NCBI GenBank assembly: GCA_963851245.1
Contig: CAWKOH010000003.1
Span: 558,001 to 622,000, forward strand
DNA: 64,000 bases
Origin: CAWKOH01 sp963851245
GTDB lineage: Bacteria > Actinomycetota > Acidimicrobiia > Acidimicrobiales > Palsa-688
Direction of reading: 5' to 3'
In this document: positions 9,384 through 21,993 of the stretch, one piece after another
Layout of the letters: each line of letters starts with the position of its first letter
Numbering within the stretch: position 1 is the first letter of the stretch
The notes under the pieces: generated by a model
What the model was told of the DNA's origin: nothing
Seen by the model: the letters and a program-made list of their open reading frames with translations, nothing else
Databases searched by the model: none
Position numbers and translations under genes: made by a program

Positions 9384-9473
9384 CGAAGTTTGCTCCGGAC
9401 TGGGGGGTTGGCGTTACTGAATCTGCTTCTCTGGACGGCAGGTCTAAGCCCGTCGCTCCGCTCGCGGCTCGCG

Positions 9474-10031
9474 TCAGCGGCCGGCTTGATGCTTCCGTAT
9501 TATACCAGCGACCTCCCTCGCGGCCCGGTCGATCTCGTCGTTGACGACGATGTGGTCCGCGAGCCGGCGCCCGAGCCGTTCCTCGCCTTCTCCCACCTCG
9601 AGCCGGCGGACCACGCTGGCGTCATCGTCGCCGCGGCCGCGCAGGCGGGCGGCCTGGATGTCTCGCGATGGCGCCACGATGAAAATCAGGACGGCGTCAG
9701 GGTTCAGCGCTTTGACCTGTTGCGCGCCGTCCATCTCGATCTCGAGAAGGATCGGGGGGCCCCCTTCGGCCTCATCGTCCCGGGTCAACATCGGGGTTCC
9801 GTAAAGGTGACCGGTGCCAGGGAACTCGGTCCATTCGAGGAAGCCACCCTCGGCGATGCGATCCTCGAACGCGGCTCGACTGGTGAATACGTACGCATCC
9901 TCGGGCTCCGCCGGCCGCCGGGGCCGCGTCGTCCACGAGCGCGACAAACGCCAAGTCGGTTCGAGCTGCAGAAGATGCTCGACCACCGTTCCCTTTCCGA
10001 CCCCTCCCGGGCCGGAAATGACGATTATCAA
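9474..10031 (-). CDS. gmk: Guanylate kinase
   Basis: Phosphorylates GMP to GDP in the nucleotide pathway. The P-loop SGPGGVGKGT is at residues 6-15. The GMP-binding segment with SRSWTTRPRRPAE follows at about 30-42, then FLEWTEFPGTGHLYGTP, which matches the GMP-binding loop. The 185-residue length is normal. The likely start is a TTG at 10031. It lies 11 bp downstream of the integration host factor gene, a pairing conserved across actinobacteria. Confidence 0.95.
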   Translation of the reverse strand: MIIVISGPGGVGKGTVVEHLLQLEPTWRLSRSWTTRPRRPAEPEDAYVFTSRAAFEDRIAEGGFLEWTEFPGTGHLYGTPMLTRDDEAEGGPPILLEIEMDGAQQVKALNPDAVLIFIVAPSRDIQAARLRGRGDDDASVVRRLEVGEGEERLGRRLADHIVVNDEIDRAAREVAGIIRKHQAGR

Positions 10032-10042
10032 TGGTCTTGAGC

Positions 10043-10360
10043 TCAGGCTTGAAGCTTCTCCAGCAGCCTCTTGCGTTGCTGTTCCCCCAGGCCATGCAGT
10101 CGCCGGGTCTCGCTGATACCGATCTCGTCCATCAAGCGTCGAGCTTTCACCTTCCCGAGCCCCGGCAGGGACTCGAGAACCGCGAGGACCTTCATTTTAC
10201 CCACCACCTCGTCGGCATCGGCCTGCTGCAGGAGCTCGCTCAGAGTGACCGAGCCCATCTTGAGCTTCTCCTTGAGCTCGGCGCGCATGCGGCGGGCCAC
10301 GGCGGCCTTCTCGAGGGCGGCCTGTCGTTGGTCAGCTGACAGCTCAGGCGGCAAGGGCAT
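10043..10360 (-). CDS. mihF: Integration host factor, actinobacterial type (mIHF)
   Basis: Nucleoid-associated DNA-bending protein specific to actinobacteria, unrelated in sequence to E. coli IHF. From ATG 10360 it has 105 residues: an N-terminal helix (PPELSADQRQAALEKA) and the conserved helix-two-turn-helix LESLPGLGKVKARRLMDEIGI, with RRLHGLGEQQRKRLLE at the end. An in-frame start at 10405 exists, but a -10 hexamer ends seven bases before ATG 10360, which favours a leaderless transcript from the shorter start. It is adjacent to gmk, as in mycobacteria. Confidence 0.93.
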   Translation of the reverse strand: MPLPPELSADQRQAALEKAAVARRMRAELKEKLKMGSVTLSELLQQADADEVVGKMKVLAVLESLPGLGKVKARRLMDEIGISETRRLHGLGEQQRKRLLEKLQA

Positions 10361-10367
10361 GCCGCGC

Positions 10368-10373
10368 ACCATA
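10368..10373 (-). promoter_or_regulatory. Candidate -10 element for a leaderless mihF transcript
   Basis: TATGGT on the minus strand fits the TANNNT -10 consensus and ends seven bases before the mihF ATG. Transcription would then start at or next to the start codon. No clear -35 element is seen, which is common for actinobacterial housekeeping promoters. The same arrangement recurs before pepQ and aroC. Confidence 0.4.
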
Positions 10374-10431
10374 GCGCGGCGAGGCGCCGGGTGCGTCGTC
10401 GACATACCCCTGCTCGCGGCAGCGACAAAAG

Positions 10432-11139
10432 TCAGATTGAGGCCACGATGGCGGCCGCGGCCGCGGCCCGATCAGGCGCGGCGGTGACAGCCCGGCCGAT
10501 GACCAGCAGGTCGGCCCCGGCCTCGAAGGCGGCGGCCGGGGTGGCCGACCGGACCTGATCGTGGACCGGCGACCCACTCGGCCGCAGACCCGGGACGACT
10601 GCCATGAGTCGCGGTGCCAGTTGTTTGGCCTCTTTGACGTCGGACGCGGCGCAGACCACGCCGGCACAGCGTGCCTCCACCGCGGCCGCCACCCGCTTGC
10701 CCAGGATGTGCGGCGGGGCGTCGGGGTCACTGGTCAGGATCGTGACCGCCAGCGCCTTGGGGGCGGGCAGACCGGCCCGCTCGGCCCCTTCGGCCAGGCC
10801 CTCGACCCCGGCCCGGAGAACGGATGGTCCGGCGAAGGCATGCAGGGTGAGGTAGGAGACACCCAGGGCGCCTAGCACCCGCGCCGCTCGCCCGACGGTG
10901 GTGGGGATGTCGGCCATCTTGAGGTCGAGGAACACGTCGTAGCCGTCGTCCTTGAGCACCTGGACGATTGCGGGCCCCGACGCACTGAACAGTTCCAGCC
11001 CCACCTTCGCTATCCCGAACCAGGGCCGCAGCTCCCGGGCCAGCCTCTGGGCGGCGACGGCATCGTCAACGTCGAGGGCCAGCGCCAACCGGCCTCTCAG
11101 GTTTCTGAGGTCGGTGACTTCCGGTTCAGTGGCCGACAT
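10432..11139 (-). CDS. pyrF: Orotidine 5'-phosphate decarboxylase
   Basis: Last step of UMP synthesis: decarboxylation of OMP. The catalytic array DLKMADIP gives D72, K74 and D77, the DxKxxD signature. RLALALDVDD near residue 20 and the late phosphate-binding VPGLRP and IGRAVT motifs are also present. Length is 235 residues, of the short PyrF type rather than the long mycobacterial type. The start overlaps the pyrD stop by 14 bases. It is the last gene of the pyr operon, before mihF. Confidence 0.94.
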   Translation of the reverse strand: MSATEPEVTDLRNLRGRLALALDVDDAVAAQRLARELRPWFGIAKVGLELFSASGPAIVQVLKDDGYDVFLDLKMADIPTTVGRAARVLGALGVSYLTLHAFAGPSVLRAGVEGLAEGAERAGLPAPKALAVTILTSDPDAPPHILGKRVAAAVEARCAGVVCAASDVKEAKQLAPRLMAVVPGLRPSGSPVHDQVRSATPAAAFEAGADLLVIGRAVTAAPDRAAAAAAIVASI

Positions 11140-12096
11140 GCGCTCGTCCTTTCAGTTGGTCGATTGTCGATACTCGATGGGCCCGGCACCACTCGATCAG
11201 CTCGGCCAGGACCCGGGCCGGGGCGCGGGGGTCGGCGAAAGTGGCGGTGCCAACCTGGACCGCGTCCGCGCCCGCCGCCATCAGTTCGGCGGCGTCCTCG
11301 CCCGTGGACACTCCGCCGACACCGATGATCGGTGTGCGGGGCAGTGCCGCCCTGCACTCGTACACGGCCCGTACGGCTATGGGATGGACGGCCGGCCCGG
11401 ACATGCCCCCGCCTCCGCCACCGAGACGGAAGGCACCTGTGTCCGGATCTATGGCCATACCCATGACCGTGTTGACCAGAGTGAGGGCGTCGGCGCCCGC
11501 TCCTACCGCCTCGCCCGCCAGGGCGGCCAGGTCCGTGACATTGGGGCTCAACTTGACCCAGAGTGGAAACACGCCACCGAGGCCCTCAACCGCAGCCGCG
11601 ACGGATTCCCTGACCCCCTCCACGCTGTGAGCGAACATCTGACGTCGATCCTCGATGTTCGGGCACGAGATGTTGGCCTCGACCGCGACAACCGCAGCGG
11701 GGCTTGCTTTGGCAATGGCGGCGGAAGCCAGCCGAAACTGGTCTGCGGTGAAACCCCAGATGCTGGCGACCACCCTGGCTCCGGTACGGGCCAGGGCGGG
11801 GAGCTCACCCGACAGCCACTCGTTGACGCCGGGGTTTTGCAAGCCCACACTGTTGAGCATTCCGGTCGCGGCGGTGAGAGGAAGCAGCCGCGGCGCGGGG
11901 TTGCCATCCCAGGGCTCGGCCGAAACCGACTTCACCACCACCGCGCCCAGGGCGGCCAGGTCCATGTACGCGGCCAGTTCGGCTCCGTGGCCGGCTGTAC
12001 CCGACGCGGTCATCACCGGATTGGGGAGTTCCACTCCCCCGATGCTTGTCCTCATCTCTACATCCGCCGCCGTCGGGGGTGTGGTCACGGCTGCGC

Positions 12097-12100
<4 letters not shown>
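11126..12100 (-). CDS. pyrD: Dihydroorotate dehydrogenase, class 1
   Basis: Oxidises dihydroorotate to orotate using FMN. The 324-residue protein lacks an N-terminal membrane helix and has the class 1 catalytic cysteine C146 in EANISCPN, whereas class 2 enzymes use serine. GMLNSVGLQNPGV and the FMN-phosphate motifs GVGGVSTGEDA and QVGTA are conserved. The sequence resembles class 1B, which normally works with the iron-sulfur subunit PyrK, but no pyrK lies between carB and pyrD here. It overlaps carB by four bases. Mycobacteria use a class 2 enzyme instead. Confidence 0.93.
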
Positions 12101-15440
<3,340 letters not shown>

Positions 15441-15441
<1 letters not shown>

Positions 15442-16573
15442 TACGCGCCCCGTTCCATCAGCAAGCGGAACTCCTCGAAGAGGTAGCTGGCGTCGTGTGG
15501 ACCGGGGCCGGCCTCGGGGTGGTACTGCACGCTGAAGGCCGGCAGGTCGCGGCAGGCGACGCCCTCGATGACGCCGTCGTTCAGGTTGATGTGGGTCACG
15601 TCGACCGAATCGAGCGATCCTTCGGCCACGGCATAGTTGTGATTCTGGCTGGTGATCTCGACCTGGTTGGTCGCCAGGCGGCGGACCGGATGGTTTCCGC
15701 CGTGATGGCCGAAGGGCAGCTTGTAGGTTTTGCCGCCGAGGGCGGAGGCCATCAGTTGGTGCCCCAGGCAGATACCAAAGACCGGGACCCGGCCGAGCAG
15801 GTCACGGATCGAATCGGAGGCGTAGCCCACAGCCGAGGGATCACCCGGGCCGTTGGAGAGAAAGACCCCGTCGGGCTCTCGGCTCAGCACCTCGGCCGCG
15901 GTCGTGGACGCCGGGACCACCTCGACGGTGCCCAGACGGCCCAGGTGCCGCAGTATGGCGCTCTTGATTCCGAAGTCGTAGGCGACGACCCGTAGGGGAC
16001 CATCCCCCGTCGAGTAGGCCCGGCGGGTGGTGACCTCGGACGCCAGGTCGGCGCCATCCGTGCCGGGCTCCTGCAGGGCCGCCGCATGGAGGTCGGCTTG
16101 ATCGAATGCCGCCGGACCGCTGACCGGTCCAAACGCCGCCGGCATCGAGCCCGCTTTCCGTATGTGCCGGGTCAGGCGTCGGGTGTCGATGCCGACGAGC
16201 CCCGGCAGCCGCTTCCTCGTGCAGGAAGTCGCCCAACGACCGCTCCGATCGCCAGCTACTCGGGCGCGGCGCCAGGTCCCTGACGATCAGGCCCCGGCAG
16301 AACGCCCGCCTGCTCTCGATTGTCAGCCGCTGCGATGCCGTAGTTGCCAATGTGGGGATAAGTGAAGCAGATGATCTGCCCGGCGTAGGACGGATCGGTC
16401 AGGACTTCCTGGTAGCCGGTCAGGGTGGTATTGAAGACCACTTCGCCCGTCGCCGGTTGCACCTCGCCTGTCTCCGCGGCCCCCTGGTCGCGGGGTCCCC
16501 ACCATCCGATCGCTTCACCTTCGAAGGTCGTGCCATCGGCCAGGACCAGGAGACCCTCTACCGGGGCGCTCAC
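15441..16573 (-). CDS. carA: Carbamoyl-phosphate synthase small subunit (frame interrupted twice)
   Basis: Glutaminase subunit supplying ammonia to CarB. The N-terminal domain has EVVFNTTLTGYQEVLTDPSYAGQI. The class I glutaminase domain has the nucleophile in VFGICLGHQLMA and the partner histidine and glutamate in VQYHPEAGPGPHD. The frame changes near 16312-16316 and at a G run near 16202-16205; the middle piece (ESRRAFCRGLIVRDL, then EEAAAG followed by VGIDTRRLTRHIR) is intact across the frames. It overlaps pyrC by four bases and carB by one. Confidence 0.91.
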
Positions 16574-17874
16574 CGCTGGGCTTCGCCTTCCACTACGACC
16601 GGCTCGCCCCGCAGCACCGTGTGGCGAACTCGCCCGACCAGAGCGCGGCCAGCGAAGGGTGTATTACGGCTGCGGCTGGCCAGCGCGTATGGGTCAACCA
16701 CCCATTTGGCCGACGGATCGATGACACAGATGTTGGCGGGGCGGCCGACCTGGATCGGTCCCCCATGCTCGGCGGCGAGGCCGGCGATACGGGCCGGCTG
16801 CCAGGACATGAGAGCGAGCACCTTCTCGACCGGAAGGTCAAGTTCTGTGAGAGCGAGCGCCACGGCCGTCTCGAGGCCGAGCATCCCGGGCGGGGCCTCG
16901 TCGAAAGGGGCCTCTTTCGATTCCTGAGTGTGGGGAGCGTGGTCAGTCGCAATGGCGTCGATGATCCCCGTCCGCCAGAGCCGCCTTGACCGCGGCGACG
17001 TCGACGTCGCCGCGCAGAGGTGGGTTGACCTTGAACACCGGGTCGTATGAGGCCACCTCGGCGTCAGTGAGGGTGAAATGGTGCGGTGCCACCTCGGCAG
17101 TGACTTCCAGGCCCGAAGCTTTGGCCCCGCGGATCATGGCCAGCGAGCCCGCCGTGGACAAGTGCAGGAAGTGGACCCGGGCCCCGGTGAGGCGGGCCAG
17201 GGCCAGGTCGCGCATGACCATCAGCTCCTCGGCTTCGGCCGGCTGCCCGGGGATACCGAGGCGGCTCGACCACTCGCCCTCGTGCATGTGCCCCCCGCCT
17301 GCGAGCGAGGAATCTTCGCAATGCTGGGCCAGGGTGACGCCGAGCGCCGAGCTGTACTCGAGAGCCCGCCGCATCAGACGGGCGTCCTGGACGCCGGTCC
17401 CGTCGTCGGTGAAGATGGGTGACACCGAGCGCGGCCATCTCGGCCATGGGCGCCAGCTGGCGACCCTGCCGGCCGACGGTGATGGCGCCGGCGACCCGAA
17501 CGTCGCAACAGGCGCCGGCCCCGAGGTCGAGGACCTGGCGGACCACGGCGGCGTTGTCTATCGCCGGGTCGGTGTTGGGCATCGCCACGACCGCCGTATA
17601 GCCGCCCAGGGCGGCGGCTCGGGCCCCGGATTCGACCGTCTCGGCCTCCTCCCGGCCCGGCTCGCGCAGGTGGGTGTGGAGATCGACCAGTCCCGGAGCC
17701 ACGAGGCAGCCGCCGGCGTCGAGGATCACCGTGCCGGCCGGAACGGAGCTGACCTTGGACCCGACAGTGGAGATCACTCCGTCCTGGACCAGTACGTCGG
17801 CCAGGCGCGATCCGGTCGCGTCGACGACGGTGCCGCCGCGTGATGACGACGGCCGGAGGGTTACGCAGCGGCAA
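16570..17874 (-). CDS. pyrC: Dihydroorotase (frame interrupted three times)
   Basis: Cyclises carbamoyl aspartate to dihydroorotate at a zinc site. The metal motif DLHTHLREPG is near the N terminus. IFTDDGTGVQDARLM and the AQHCEDSSL metal histidine follow, then EVAPHHFTLTD, TDHAPHT and the C-terminal PARIAGL and GRPANICVIDP stretches typical of class I dihydroorotase. Frame breaks lie near 17835-17840, 17418-17424 and at a GGGG run near 16965. I place the start at TTG 17874 because that frame gives PPAVVITR, joining directly to GGTVVDA after the first break. This start overlaps pyrB by 14 bases. Confidence 0.9.
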
Positions 17875-18892
17875 GGTCGACCCCCGATCCGAGAAGCAGG
17901 TAAAGCACTGCCATCCGGATAGCCACCCCGTTCGCGACCTGGTTCGTGATGACCGACGAAGGGAGGTCGGCTACCTCGGCGGCCACCTCCACCCCACGGT
18001 TGACCGGGCCCGGGTGCATTATCAGCGCTTCGGGCGGCAGCAGTGCGGCCCGTTCGCGGGTCAGCCCGTAGGTTGCGGTGTACTCGCGCAGGGACGGCAG
18101 GAGGGCCTCGATCATCCGCTCCTTCTGCAGCCGCAGCAGGTAGACGACGTCCAGCTTGGGCAGTACCGAGTCGAGGTCGTGGGAGACGTCGACCGGCCAC
18201 CGACCAGCGAGGGCGGAAGCAGCGTGGGCGGGGCGACCAAGGTCACGTCGGCACCCAGGGCGGTGAAGGCGATGACGTCCGAGCGGGCCACCCGGCTGTG
18301 GCGCACGTCGCCGACGATGGCGATGCGCAGCCCGTCGAGCGCCGGATCCGTCGCTCAGCGGCGGGCCGCGGCCCCGCTGCTCGCTCCCGGCGGATGGTGT
18401 AGCAGTCGAGCAGGGCCTGGGTCGGGTGCTCGTGCCAGCCGTCGCCGCCGTTGATCACCGAGGGCCCGTGCAGCCAGCGGGCGACCTGCCAGGGCACCCC
18501 CGATCCTGAGTGGCGGACGACGACGGCGTCGATCCCCATGGCCTCGACCGTCTGCACCGTGTCGCGCAGGGATTCGCCCTTGTTGAGCGACGAGCGTCGA
18601 TGCCGAGAAGGTCATGACGTCGGCCGAGAGCCGGCGGGCGGCCGTCTCGAAGCTGAGCCGGGTGCGGGTCGAGTCCTCGAAGAAGAGCGAGGCCACGGTC
18701 TTGCCCCGGAGCGCCGGCACCTTGGGTATGGCCCGGGAGCTGACCTCCACGAAGCTGTCCGTGAGCCGCATGCACTCCTCGATGCCCTCGGCCCGAGGTC
18801 GGCGACCGAGAGCAGGTGGCGGCCGCCGTCGGACGTCTGCCGAGGTCGCCGTCGGGGCCTGTCGCCGGTTCGGCATCGCCGTGGCGCGTCAT
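17861..18892 (-). CDS. pyrB: Aspartate carbamoyltransferase catalytic subunit (frame interrupted at least four times)
   Basis: Condenses carbamoyl phosphate with aspartate. The carbamoyl-phosphate motif FFEDSTRTRLSFE is intact. SSLNKGES, HPTQALLDCYTIRRE, VGDVRHSRVARSD and IMHPGPVNRGVE appear in the correct order but in several frames. Breaks lie near 18592-18600, within 18345-18380 and near 18198-18204, plus one or two in the first 40 codons, where RHLLSVADLG is split. The likely start at 18892 overlaps the pyrR stop by four bases (ATGA). This is the most damaged gene in the window, yet no conserved block is missing. Confidence 0.9.
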
Positions 18893-19458
18893 CGCGCCGT
18901 CACATCCCCGATGACCACGCCCGCCTCGGTGGCGTCGACCATCTCGTCCCGCCGGGTCGGGAGGTTCTTGCCTACGTAGTCCGGCCGGATGGGCAGCTCC
19001 CGGTGGCCCCGGTCGACCATCACGGCCAGCTGAACCGCCTTGGCCCGGCCGTAGTCGGTGAGGGCGTTCAGGGCGGCGCGGATGGTCCGGCCCGTGAACA
19101 GCACGTCGTCCACCAGGACCACCGTCCTGCCGGTCAGATCGATAGGGATCTCGGTCGCCGCCTCGGGCAGCACCGGCCTGAGGCCGATGTCGTCGCGGTA
19201 GAAGGCGACATCCAGGGTGCCTAGAGTCAGCTCGTCGCCGGTCACCTCCCCGACCACCTGGCCCAGGCGTTGGGCGATCCAGACCCCGCCAGTTTGCAGT
19301 CCGACCAGCACCACCTCGCTGGTGAGCGGATTGCGCTCGATGATCTCGTGCGCCATGCGCCAGGTGGCCCGGCGCACGTCTTCGGCGTCCATCACCGTCG
19401 TGCGGGCAACAAAAACGCCCCCGTATGGGGGCGCCAGGGCACGCTCGCGTTTGGCCAA
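18889..19458 (-). CDS. pyrR: Bifunctional pyr operon regulator/uracil phosphoribosyltransferase PyrR
   Basis: RNA-binding regulator of the pyr operon that also resembles uracil phosphoribosyltransferase. The PRPP loop VVLVDDVLFTGRT is present, as are VDRGHRELPIRPDYVGKNLPT and the N-terminal AEDVRRATWRMAHEIIERN. Two starts are possible. TTG 19458 has an excellent Shine-Dalgarno sequence (GAGGAGGAG, three bases upstream) and gives 189 residues. ATG 19392 or GTG 19395 gives about 167 residues, closer to the Bacillus length, but has a weak ribosome site and lies just after a terminator hairpin. I favour the longer form because of the ribosome site. It heads pyrR-B-C-carA-carB-D-F. Confidence 0.9.
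   Translation of the reverse strand: MAKRERALAPPYGGVFVARTTVMDAEDVRRATWRMAHEIIERNPLTSEVVLVGLQTGGVWIAQRLGQVVGEVTGDELTLGTLDVAFYRDDIGLRPVLPEAATEIPIDLTGRTVVLVDDVLFTGRTIRAALNALTDYGRAKAVQLAVMVDRGHRELPIRPDYVGKNLPTRRDEMVDATEAGVVIGDVTAR
19408..19433 (-). terminator. Intrinsic-terminator hairpin in the pyrR leader or early pyrR codons (attenuator candidate)
   Basis: On the minus strand a perfect seven-pair G/C stem (CGCCCCC, loop ATAC, GGGGGCG) is followed at once by TTTTTGTT. It lies 15-40 nt upstream of ATG 19392 and inside the reading frame if translation starts at TTG 19458. A terminator at the head of a biosynthetic operon, downstream of a PyrR-binding loop, is the classic attenuator position. Ribosomes covering the early codons could prevent its folding. 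Confidence 0.65.
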
Positions 19459-19469
19459 ACTCTCCTCCT

Positions 19470-19495
19470 CGGTCCGTCCCGGCCTCACTGGACCG
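19470..19495 (-). promoter_or_regulatory. PyrR-binding RNA hairpin upstream of the pyrR ribosome site
   Basis: The transcript contains GGUCCAGUGAGGCC (19494 to 19481), matching the PyrR-binding loop consensus ARUCCNGNGAGGYU at 12 of 14 positions. It is enclosed by a six-pair stem CGGUCC/GGACCG. The last base of the stem is also the first base of the GAGGAGGAG Shine-Dalgarno sequence, so PyrR-UMP binding could directly hinder ribosome access. Translational repression by PyrR is established in Mycobacterium smegmatis; transcription attenuation is established in Bacillus. Confidence 0.7.
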
Positions 19496-19515
19496 GCTTC
19501 ACGGCTCGGAGGACT

Positions 19516-19521
19516 AGTGTA
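19516..19521 (-). promoter_or_regulatory. Candidate -10 element of the pyr operon promoter
   Basis: TACACT on the minus strand would start transcription about seven bases downstream, giving a short lead-in before the PyrR-binding loop. No convincing -35 hexamer is seen. The roughly 195 bp between here and nusB contain no gene that I can recognise. Confidence 0.35.
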
Positions 19522-19715
19522 GCGAACGGGTGCGGGAGACGGCGACGGTCCCGATTCCCTTTCCGCGACGCGTTGTACCGATGGGAGCGGTAAAAGTCGT
19601 CCCGGATGGGATTTTGGGACCCAGAAGGATGAGGGAGCACTCCGGGTCAGGCGGACCGGTCCGCTCAGCGGGGTCGGCCGAGCGTAAGCGGGTAAAGCGC
19701 GCCGGACGAGCCGGA

Positions 19716-20213
19716 CTACTCGGACGAGTCCGCCGAGCCAGGGGGAACCGGCGAGTCGAGCACTTCGGCCGAGTCCAGCACCGAGGGTGAGTCCAGCGTC
19801 CCAGCCGGCGCGCCAGCCGCTCCGCGGACGTCGGTCGCGATGGCGGCCAGAACGCCGTTGACGAAGCGGCCCGACTCGTCGGTCGAGTACTGGGTGGCCA
19901 GGTCCACCGCCTCGGAAATAATCACCGCCGTCGGAACGTCGGCGTGAGCGAGAAGCTCGTAGGTCGCCATGCGGAGCAGGGCCCGGTCGACGACCGGCAT
20001 GCGGTCCATGGCCCACCCGATGGCGTGCGACGAGATCAAGGAGTCGATCCGGGCCTGCTCAGACTCCACCCCGACCACCAGACCCTCGGCGAAGGCATCC
20101 GGCTTCACGGGTAACTCCGCTAGGACCGCCCCGGGCGACACACCCTTCGACTCCGCTTCGTACAGGAGCGATAGGGCTCGCTCCCGCGCCTCCCGGCGGC
20201 CTACTGGCAGCAC
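19716..20213 (-). CDS. nusB: Transcription antitermination factor NusB
   Basis: Binds boxA RNA with NusE (S10) in antitermination complexes. RREARERALSLLYEAESKG at the N terminus and DRALLRMATYELL with SEAVDLATQYSTDESGRFVNGVL near the end are family hallmarks. The 165-residue protein ends in a 30-residue Ser/Pro/Asp-rich tail that is longer than usual and probably disordered. It is downstream of efp, as in mycobacteria, and upstream of the pyr promoter. Confidence 0.95.
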   Translation of the reverse strand: MLPVGRREARERALSLLYEAESKGVSPGAVLAELPVKPDAFAEGLVVGVESEQARIDSLISSHAIGWAMDRMPVVDRALLRMATYELLAHADVPTAVIISEAVDLATQYSTDESGRFVNGVLAAIATDVRGAAGAPAGTLDSPSVLDSAEVLDSPVPPGSADSSE

Positions 20214-20244
20214 GCCCGGACCGAACCCCGACGCGGGCAGGCGA

Positions 20245-20815
20245 TCAACTGCCGGCCCGGGTGAGGTACTCCCCGCTTCTCGTATCGACCTTCACCCGGT
20301 CGCCGGTGTTCACGAAGAGCGGCACCTGGATCTGCAGGCCCGTCTCGAGCACCGCCGGCTTCCTGGCCCCCGAGACCCGGTCACCCTGGACCCCGGGCTC
20401 GGTCTCGGTGACGCGTGAGCTCGACCGCGGCCGGCAGGTCGACTCCGACGATCTCGCCGTCATACATCTGCAGGACGGCCGAATCCCCCTCCTTGAGGTA
20501 TTGGGCCGACGACCCGAGACTGGGCTTGGGAGCATGAAGTTGCTCGTAGTCGCTCGTGTCCATGAAGACGAAGGCGTCGCCTTCGAGGTACAGGAACTGC
20601 ATCTCCCGCTTGTCGATCAGCGCTTGGTCCAGCTTCTCGTCCGCCCGGTAGGTCCGCTCGATGACCGCACCGGTGCGAACGTTCTTCAGCTTGGTGCGCA
20701 CGAACGCTCCACCCTTGCCTGGTTTCACGTGCTGGAACTCCACGACCGAGAACAGGCCCTCCGGGAGGTTCAGGGACATCCCGTTCTTGAGATCGTTGGT
20801 CGAGACGGCAGGCAT
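20245..20815 (-). CDS. efp: Elongation factor P (frame interrupted once)
   Basis: Binds ribosomes stalled at polyproline and stimulates peptide bond formation. The N-terminal KOW-like domain has VSTNDLKNGMSL and the loop PGKGGAFVRTKLKN with the modifiable lysine. The OB domains follow, with FMDTSDYEQ and the C-terminal signature TGLQIQVPLFVNTGDRVKVDTR. The frame shifts near 20412-20418, between AAVELT and VTETEPGVQGD, with no missing residues. The start ATG at 20815 overlaps the pepQ stop. Confidence 0.93.
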
Positions 20816-21919
20816 CAGGGCGCATCCTTCGGTGTACTGGTCAGGGGTCGGCAGCCATCGTCGGTAACCACCACGGTGTCCTCAATGCGGACCCCTCCGA
20901 TGCCCGGCAAATACACTCCGGGCTCGACGGTCACGACATGGCCGACCTCAAGTGTATCGGTGGAAAAGGCCGACACAGAAGGGGCCTCGTGGATCTCCAG
21001 ACCAACCCCATGCCCCGTACCGTGCACGAATCGCTCACCCCAACCCACATCCTCGATGACCGCCCGGCACGCCCGGTCGACGTCGACACAAGCCACCCCG
21101 GGTCTTACCGCGGCCACCCCGGCCGCCTGAGAGGCCAGCACCAGCTCGCACGGCCTCCTGCAACCGGGGATCACCTACGCGGTCCACCCAGAGCGTCCGG
21201 GTCATGTCCGAGCAATACCCATCGAAGAGAGCGCCGAAGTCGATCACTATGGGCTCGGTCCGTCCGATCGGGCGAGCGCCCGGCCGGTGGTGAGGCATGG
21301 CGGCGTTCGGGCCGCTGGCGACGATGGTTTCGAACGAAGGGGAGGTGGCCCCCAGGGCTCGCATCTCGAAGTCCAGAGCCCGCCCGAAGTCCGCTTCGGT
21401 AGGTCCGTCCGACAGCACCGGTCGGACTGCGGCCAGGGCTTCATCGGCTATGCGAGCGGCCTCGGCCAGCCGGTCCAGCTCACCCGGGTCCTTGACCCGC
21501 CTCAGGGCCTCCACCAGGCCGACGGTCGGCACCAGCTCGAGCCCGGCGAACCACTTGTCGGCGAACGCTTTTTGGCGGGCCCAGCTGACGTGGGCGGCTT
21601 CGAGCGCCAGCGCCCCCACGGAGCCCGGGGGGAGCACCTCCGCCGCCCGCTCGGCCTGCTCCGCGGCCGGGCTGATCTCGATGCGGGCCTCTACCGACGC
21701 CGCTCCCAGTTGCTCGGTGGCCTGGGTGGTGTAGCGACCGTCGGTCAGCAGGACAGTCTCGCCCGGGAGCACGAACAGCATCCCCGCCGACCCCGTGAAG
21801 GCCGTCAGGTAACGGATGTTAGTGAGGGACGTGACCAGCAGGGCGTCGGGCTGACCGGACTCGGCCAGGGCTTGGCGCAGCCGCGGCAACCGGTCGCTGA
21901 CCGGCATGGGTGCGATCAC
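20815..21919 (-). CDS. pepQ: M24 family Xaa-Pro peptidase (frame interrupted once)
   Basis: Metallopeptidase of the creatinase/aminopeptidase P fold. An N-terminal creatinase domain (LLVTSLTNIRYLTAFTGSAG) precedes the catalytic domain. The metal ligands are the two aspartates of IVIDFGALFDGYCSDMTRT, the histidine of GTGHGVGLEIHE, and the glutamates of TVEPGVYLPG and GVRIEDTVVV. The frame shifts near 21152-21160, between RLQEAV and CELVLASQAAGV. The GTG at 21919 sits seven bases after a -10-like TACTGT, consistent with a leaderless message. It precedes efp and nusB, the usual actinobacterial order. Confidence 0.88.
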
Positions 21920-21925
21920 GGTGCT

Positions 21926-21932
21926 TACAGTA
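21926..21932. promoter_or_regulatory. Overlapping divergent -10 elements between pepQ and pilD
   Basis: The plus-strand sequence TTACAGTA contains TACAGT (21926-21931, reading toward pilD) and, on the minus strand, TACTGT (21932-21927, reading toward pepQ). The minus element ends seven bases before the pepQ GTG. The plus element would give pilD a leader of roughly 55 nt. The two promoters would share the same melted region and so compete. Confidence 0.35.
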
Positions 21933-21993
21933 CCCGGGTGCTCGATAGAGGCTGTCGCCGGCGCCCGGCCACGGCAGGGCCCGGATCCTGCCG

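Noticed and set aside
19459..20016. N-terminal extension of pyrR far upstream, across the promoter and into nusB
   Set aside because: The open frame crosses the promoter, the PyrR loop and the nusB 3' end; PyrR homology begins only near 19390.
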